A DNA stretch of 26,940 nucleotides from positions 112,559 through 139,498 of the forward strand of contig DDTF01000039.1 in the NCBI GenBank assembly GCA_002345965.1, given 5' to 3'. The DNA is from Flammeovirgaceae bacterium UBA2371. Lineage in GTDB: Bacteria; Bacteroidota; Bacteroidia; Cytophagales; Cyclobacteriaceae. Of the stretch, positions 24,870-26,940 are shown one piece after another; positions within the stretch are counted from its first letter, which is position 1, and the number at the start of each line of letters is the position of its first letter. Under the pieces are notes generated by a model. That model searched no databases. It was not told the DNA's origin and saw nothing but the letters and a program-made list of their open reading frames with translations. The translations under genes were made by a program, and so were the position numbers.

Positions 24870-26774
24870 ATGCACAGCCCTTATAGTAGTTATTTAAAAT
24901 ATATATTTAATAGTATAACATTAGCATGTGTTCTTTGTGCACTACCTCTTTTTCATTCACAGGCACAAAACCGACAAGAGATTCAAATTGCCAGTGAATA
25001 CGTTGTAAAAGGCGAAAAGGACAAAGCGCTGAAAGTTTACGATGATTTGGCGCGGGATTTTGTCAACATTCCATTAATACACAATGATTATCTCAACCTA
25101 ATGTTGGATCTTGGCAAGTATAAAGATGCCGAAAATTATGTCGAGAAGCTTATTCGAAAGGTTGATAACCGGATTAATTACCACCTTGATCTTGGTCTGG
25201 TCTACATCAAAAGCGGAGAGGTGCAGAAGGCTGAAAAACAATTCAAAAGCATTATCAAATCCAATGCAAACGATATTTACCGCATTAAATCCATTTCTGA
25301 TTATCTCGCTTCTCAGCGGCTTACCGACTATGCGGTTATGGCCATGCAGGAAGCCCGGAACGTACATGCCAACAATTCACTTTTCACCCTCGAACTGGCC
25401 AACCTTTACCGGTTACAGGGAAACCGTGATGCCATGGTGGAAGAGTATCTCAATTATGTTACCCAAACACCGGGAAATATTAATTATGTAAAAAATCTGC
25501 TCCAGATCCTGCTTACCCGACCCGAGGAGATGGAAGCACTGGAGCGACTGCTCTACGAAAAAGTGCAAAAAAACCCGAACTCTGAAGTGTATGCCGATTT
25601 GCTGATTTGGGTCAACCTTCAACAAAAAAATTTCTACGGAGCTTTTATTCAATCGCGAGCTTACGACAAGCGATTCAAAAACGAATCATCAAAAACACTG
25701 GAGATCGCGAACATTGCACTGAGCAATGAAGACTTTGAAAATGCGGACAAGGGCTTTTCATATGTAGTAAAAGAATATGCTAATACGGATAATTACCTTC
25801 CTGCCCGGCTGGGTCAGATCAGAGCACGAGAGGCCAAAGTAAAAAAAGGCTATCCTGTAAAAAAAGATTCTGTTCGTTACCTCATAGCAGAATATGAATC
25901 CTTCACCAATAGTTATCCGGAAAACCCTAATTCATATGAAGCAATTTTGAACCAGGCTCTACTTTATGGTTATCTCCTGGATGAAAAAGATGCTGCCATT
26001 GACAAACTGAATGTGCTTATTGAAAATCCACGTGTTGCCCCCTACATCAAAGCAAAGGCAAAATTGGAAATGGGCGACATTTATATGCTCAAAGAAGAGC
26101 CGTGGGAATCTACCTTATTGTACTCACAGGTAGAACGGTCACAGCGCGAAACACCAATTGGGTATGAAGCCAAATTGCGCAATGCAAAACTATCTTATTA
26201 TAAAGGAGATTTTGCTTTGGCACAGGAGCATTTGGATATATTAAAAGAAGCGACCACCAGAGAAATTGCCAACGATGCTATGGACTTGAGCATACGCATA
26301 AAAGAGAATACCACTTTTGATAGTGTGGGTACAGCATTGAAAGAATATGCCGCTATTGAATTGCTGCTTTATCAAAATAAAGTAGATACGGCATTGATGA
26401 GAATGGCAAGTTTAAAAAGTGGAATTATGCCATCCAATACTGCAGCGGATAGTACAACTTCAAAAATAGCGAACACCACAATATTGGATGATGTGTATTG
26501 GCTCGAAGCGCAACTTCGATTGAAACGCGGAGAATTTGATTTGGCTTATGACTTGCTGCAAAAAATCATTGATGAATACGGAGACGATATTTTAGCAGAC
26601 GATGCTTTTTTTACGCAAGGCGATATACTTGAAAACTATAAAAATGAAAAAGACCTGGCGATGGAAATCTATCGGGAGTTTTTGAATCGTTTTCCCGGAA
26701 GCGTGTATGCAGCGGAAGCAAGAAAGCGATACAGACAACTGCGGGGCGATTTTGATAACCTACCCGTTCAATAA
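24870..26774 (+). CDS. Periplasmic tetratricopeptide-repeat protein
   Basis: A 634-residue protein with an N-terminal signal peptide (about 10-33, ending HSQAQ), so exported. The remainder is helical TPR-type repeats: recognisable units include GEKDKALKVYDDLAR, GKYKDAENYVEKLI, GEVQKAEKQFKSII, GNRDAMVEEYLNYV, then after a middle section KGDFALAQEHLDIL, GEFDLAYDLLQKII and NEKDLAMEIYREFLNRFPGS near the C terminus. This resembles large Bacteroidota TPR proteins thought to serve as scaffolds for envelope complexes; I cannot assign a specific one. The ATG at 24870 is the only start that keeps the signal peptide. Its first 15 codons after the start overlap the AT-rich tract of the candidate origin, which explains their unusual AT-rich codons. 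The gene ends 86 bases before the next start. Confidence 0.85.
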   Translation: MHSPYSSYLKYIFNSITLACVLCALPLFHSQAQNRQEIQIASEYVVKGEKDKALKVYDDLARDFVNIPLIHNDYLNLMLDLGKYKDAENYVEKLIRKVDNRINYHLDLGLVYIKSGEVQKAEKQFKSIIKSNANDIYRIKSISDYLASQRLTDYAVMAMQEARNVHANNSLFTLELANLYRLQGNRDAMVEEYLNYVTQTPGNINYVKNLLQILLTRPEEMEALERLLYEKVQKNPNSEVYADLLIWVNLQQKNFYGAFIQSRAYDKRFKNESSKTLEIANIALSNEDFENADKGFSYVVKEYANTDNYLPARLGQIRAREAKVKKGYPVKKDSVRYLIAEYESFTNSYPENPNSYEAILNQALLYGYLLDEKDAAIDKLNVLIENPRVAPYIKAKAKLEMGDIYMLKEEPWESTLLYSQVERSQRETPIGYEAKLRNAKLSYYKGDFALAQEHLDILKEATTREIANDAMDLSIRIKENTTFDSVGTALKEYAAIELLLYQNKVDTALMRMASLKSGIMPSNTAADSTTSKIANTTILDDVYWLEAQLRLKRGEFDLAYDLLQKIIDEYGDDILADDAFFTQGDILENYKNEKDLAMEIYREFLNRFPGSVYAAEARKRYRQLRGDFDNLPVQ

Positions 26775-26860
26775 AGCCAATCTGACTTTTAACTTCTCAA
26801 TTAAATATCCCTTGAGCACCTAGCGGTTTCTTATTACATTTATCAATTAAGATATTGGCT

Positions 26861-26940
26861 ATGGTTGCTTTAAGAGGATTATTACTTAAGAGTCTTGTTA
26901 TCATTTTATTTGTGGGACTATTGGTTACCACCAGATGGTT
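26861..26940 (+). CDS. Start of a membrane or exported protein, cut by the window edge
   Basis: An ATG at 26861 opens a frame that stays open to the end of the window. The 26 visible residues (MVALRGLLLKSLVI then ILFVGLLVTT and RW) form a basic N terminus followed by a hydrophobic stretch, as in a signal anchor, signal peptide or first TM helix. Nothing more can be said. The 86-base gap before it shows no clear promoter or terminator. Confidence 0.55.
   Translation, partial: MVALRGLLLKSLVIILFVGLLVTTRW

Larger units (their letters stand above)
24605..24924. other. Candidate chromosomal replication origin (oriC)
   Basis: The 265-base gap between the Ig-like lipoprotein and the TPR gene holds three perfect DnaA boxes (TTATCCACA at 24741 and 24860, inverted at 24611) and four two-mismatch versions (24683-24691, 24709-24717, 24761-24769, 24821-24829). 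I found no other perfect copy elsewhere in the 27 kb. Just downstream of the last box, 24881-24924 has only 5 G/C in 44 bases and could be the unwinding element; it is preceded by a GC-richer spacer (GCACAGCCC). Two parS-like sites lie 4.5 kb to the left and mnmG is close. dnaA itself is not present, which is common for Bacteroidota origins. The origin call is inference from motif density. Confidence 0.7.

Noticed and set aside
26775..26860. AGCCAAT and ATTGGCT exactly bounding the last intergenic gap
   Set aside because: Seven-base arms 72 bases apart; plausible by chance and no transposase or direct repeat accompanies them.

Overview
The window is a chromosomal segment from a member of the Bacteroidota, most likely the Cytophagales or a relative. 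The evidence is a GldJ-type gliding/type IX secretion lipoprotein, a DUF4175 protein, the order ATPase-ybeY-mnmG, many lipoproteins with short N-terminal signals, promoters of the TTTG/TAnnTTTG type used by the Bacteroidota housekeeping sigma factor, and little Shine-Dalgarno signal. Coding density is high. I see no tRNA, rRNA, CRISPR array, insertion sequence or phage gene, and no gene-free stretch longer than about 300 bases.

Left part (38-8930): a two-gene heavy-metal efflux operon, in which a CzcA/CusA-type RND pump is fused to its own TolC-like outer-membrane factor and followed by a lipoprotein adaptor. Convergent to it is a minus-strand pair: a lipoprotein with a barrel-like C terminus, then a TetA-like MFS drug exporter that starts with GTG. 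Next come a methyltransferase with a THUMP-like domain and a tiny convergent membrane protein.

Middle (8993-15675): mfd (transcription-repair coupling factor) with a TTG start and a good Bacteroidota promoter; a small unknown gene overlapping its 3' end; the gldJ-like gene closed by a strong intrinsic terminator; comF on the minus strand; and a translationally coupled pair (AhpD-like protein plus an unknown 121-residue protein).

Right part (15821-26940): a long plus-strand series with DUF4175 coiled-coil membrane protein, an RsbW-like ATPase, ybeY, mnmG, a zinc-ribbon methyltransferase, an Ig-like lipoprotein, then a large periplasmic TPR protein and the start of one more gene. Two features there matter most. 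Two parS-like centromere sites lie between ybeY and mnmG. About 4.5 kb further on, the 265-base gap before the TPR gene holds three perfect DnaA boxes (TTATCCACA) plus degenerate ones, next to a very AT-rich tract that runs into the TPR signal-peptide codons. Together they suggest that this is the replication-origin region of the chromosome, with mnmG near the origin as in many bacteria, although dnaA, parA and parB are not in the window. The origin call is inference from motifs and has not been tested.
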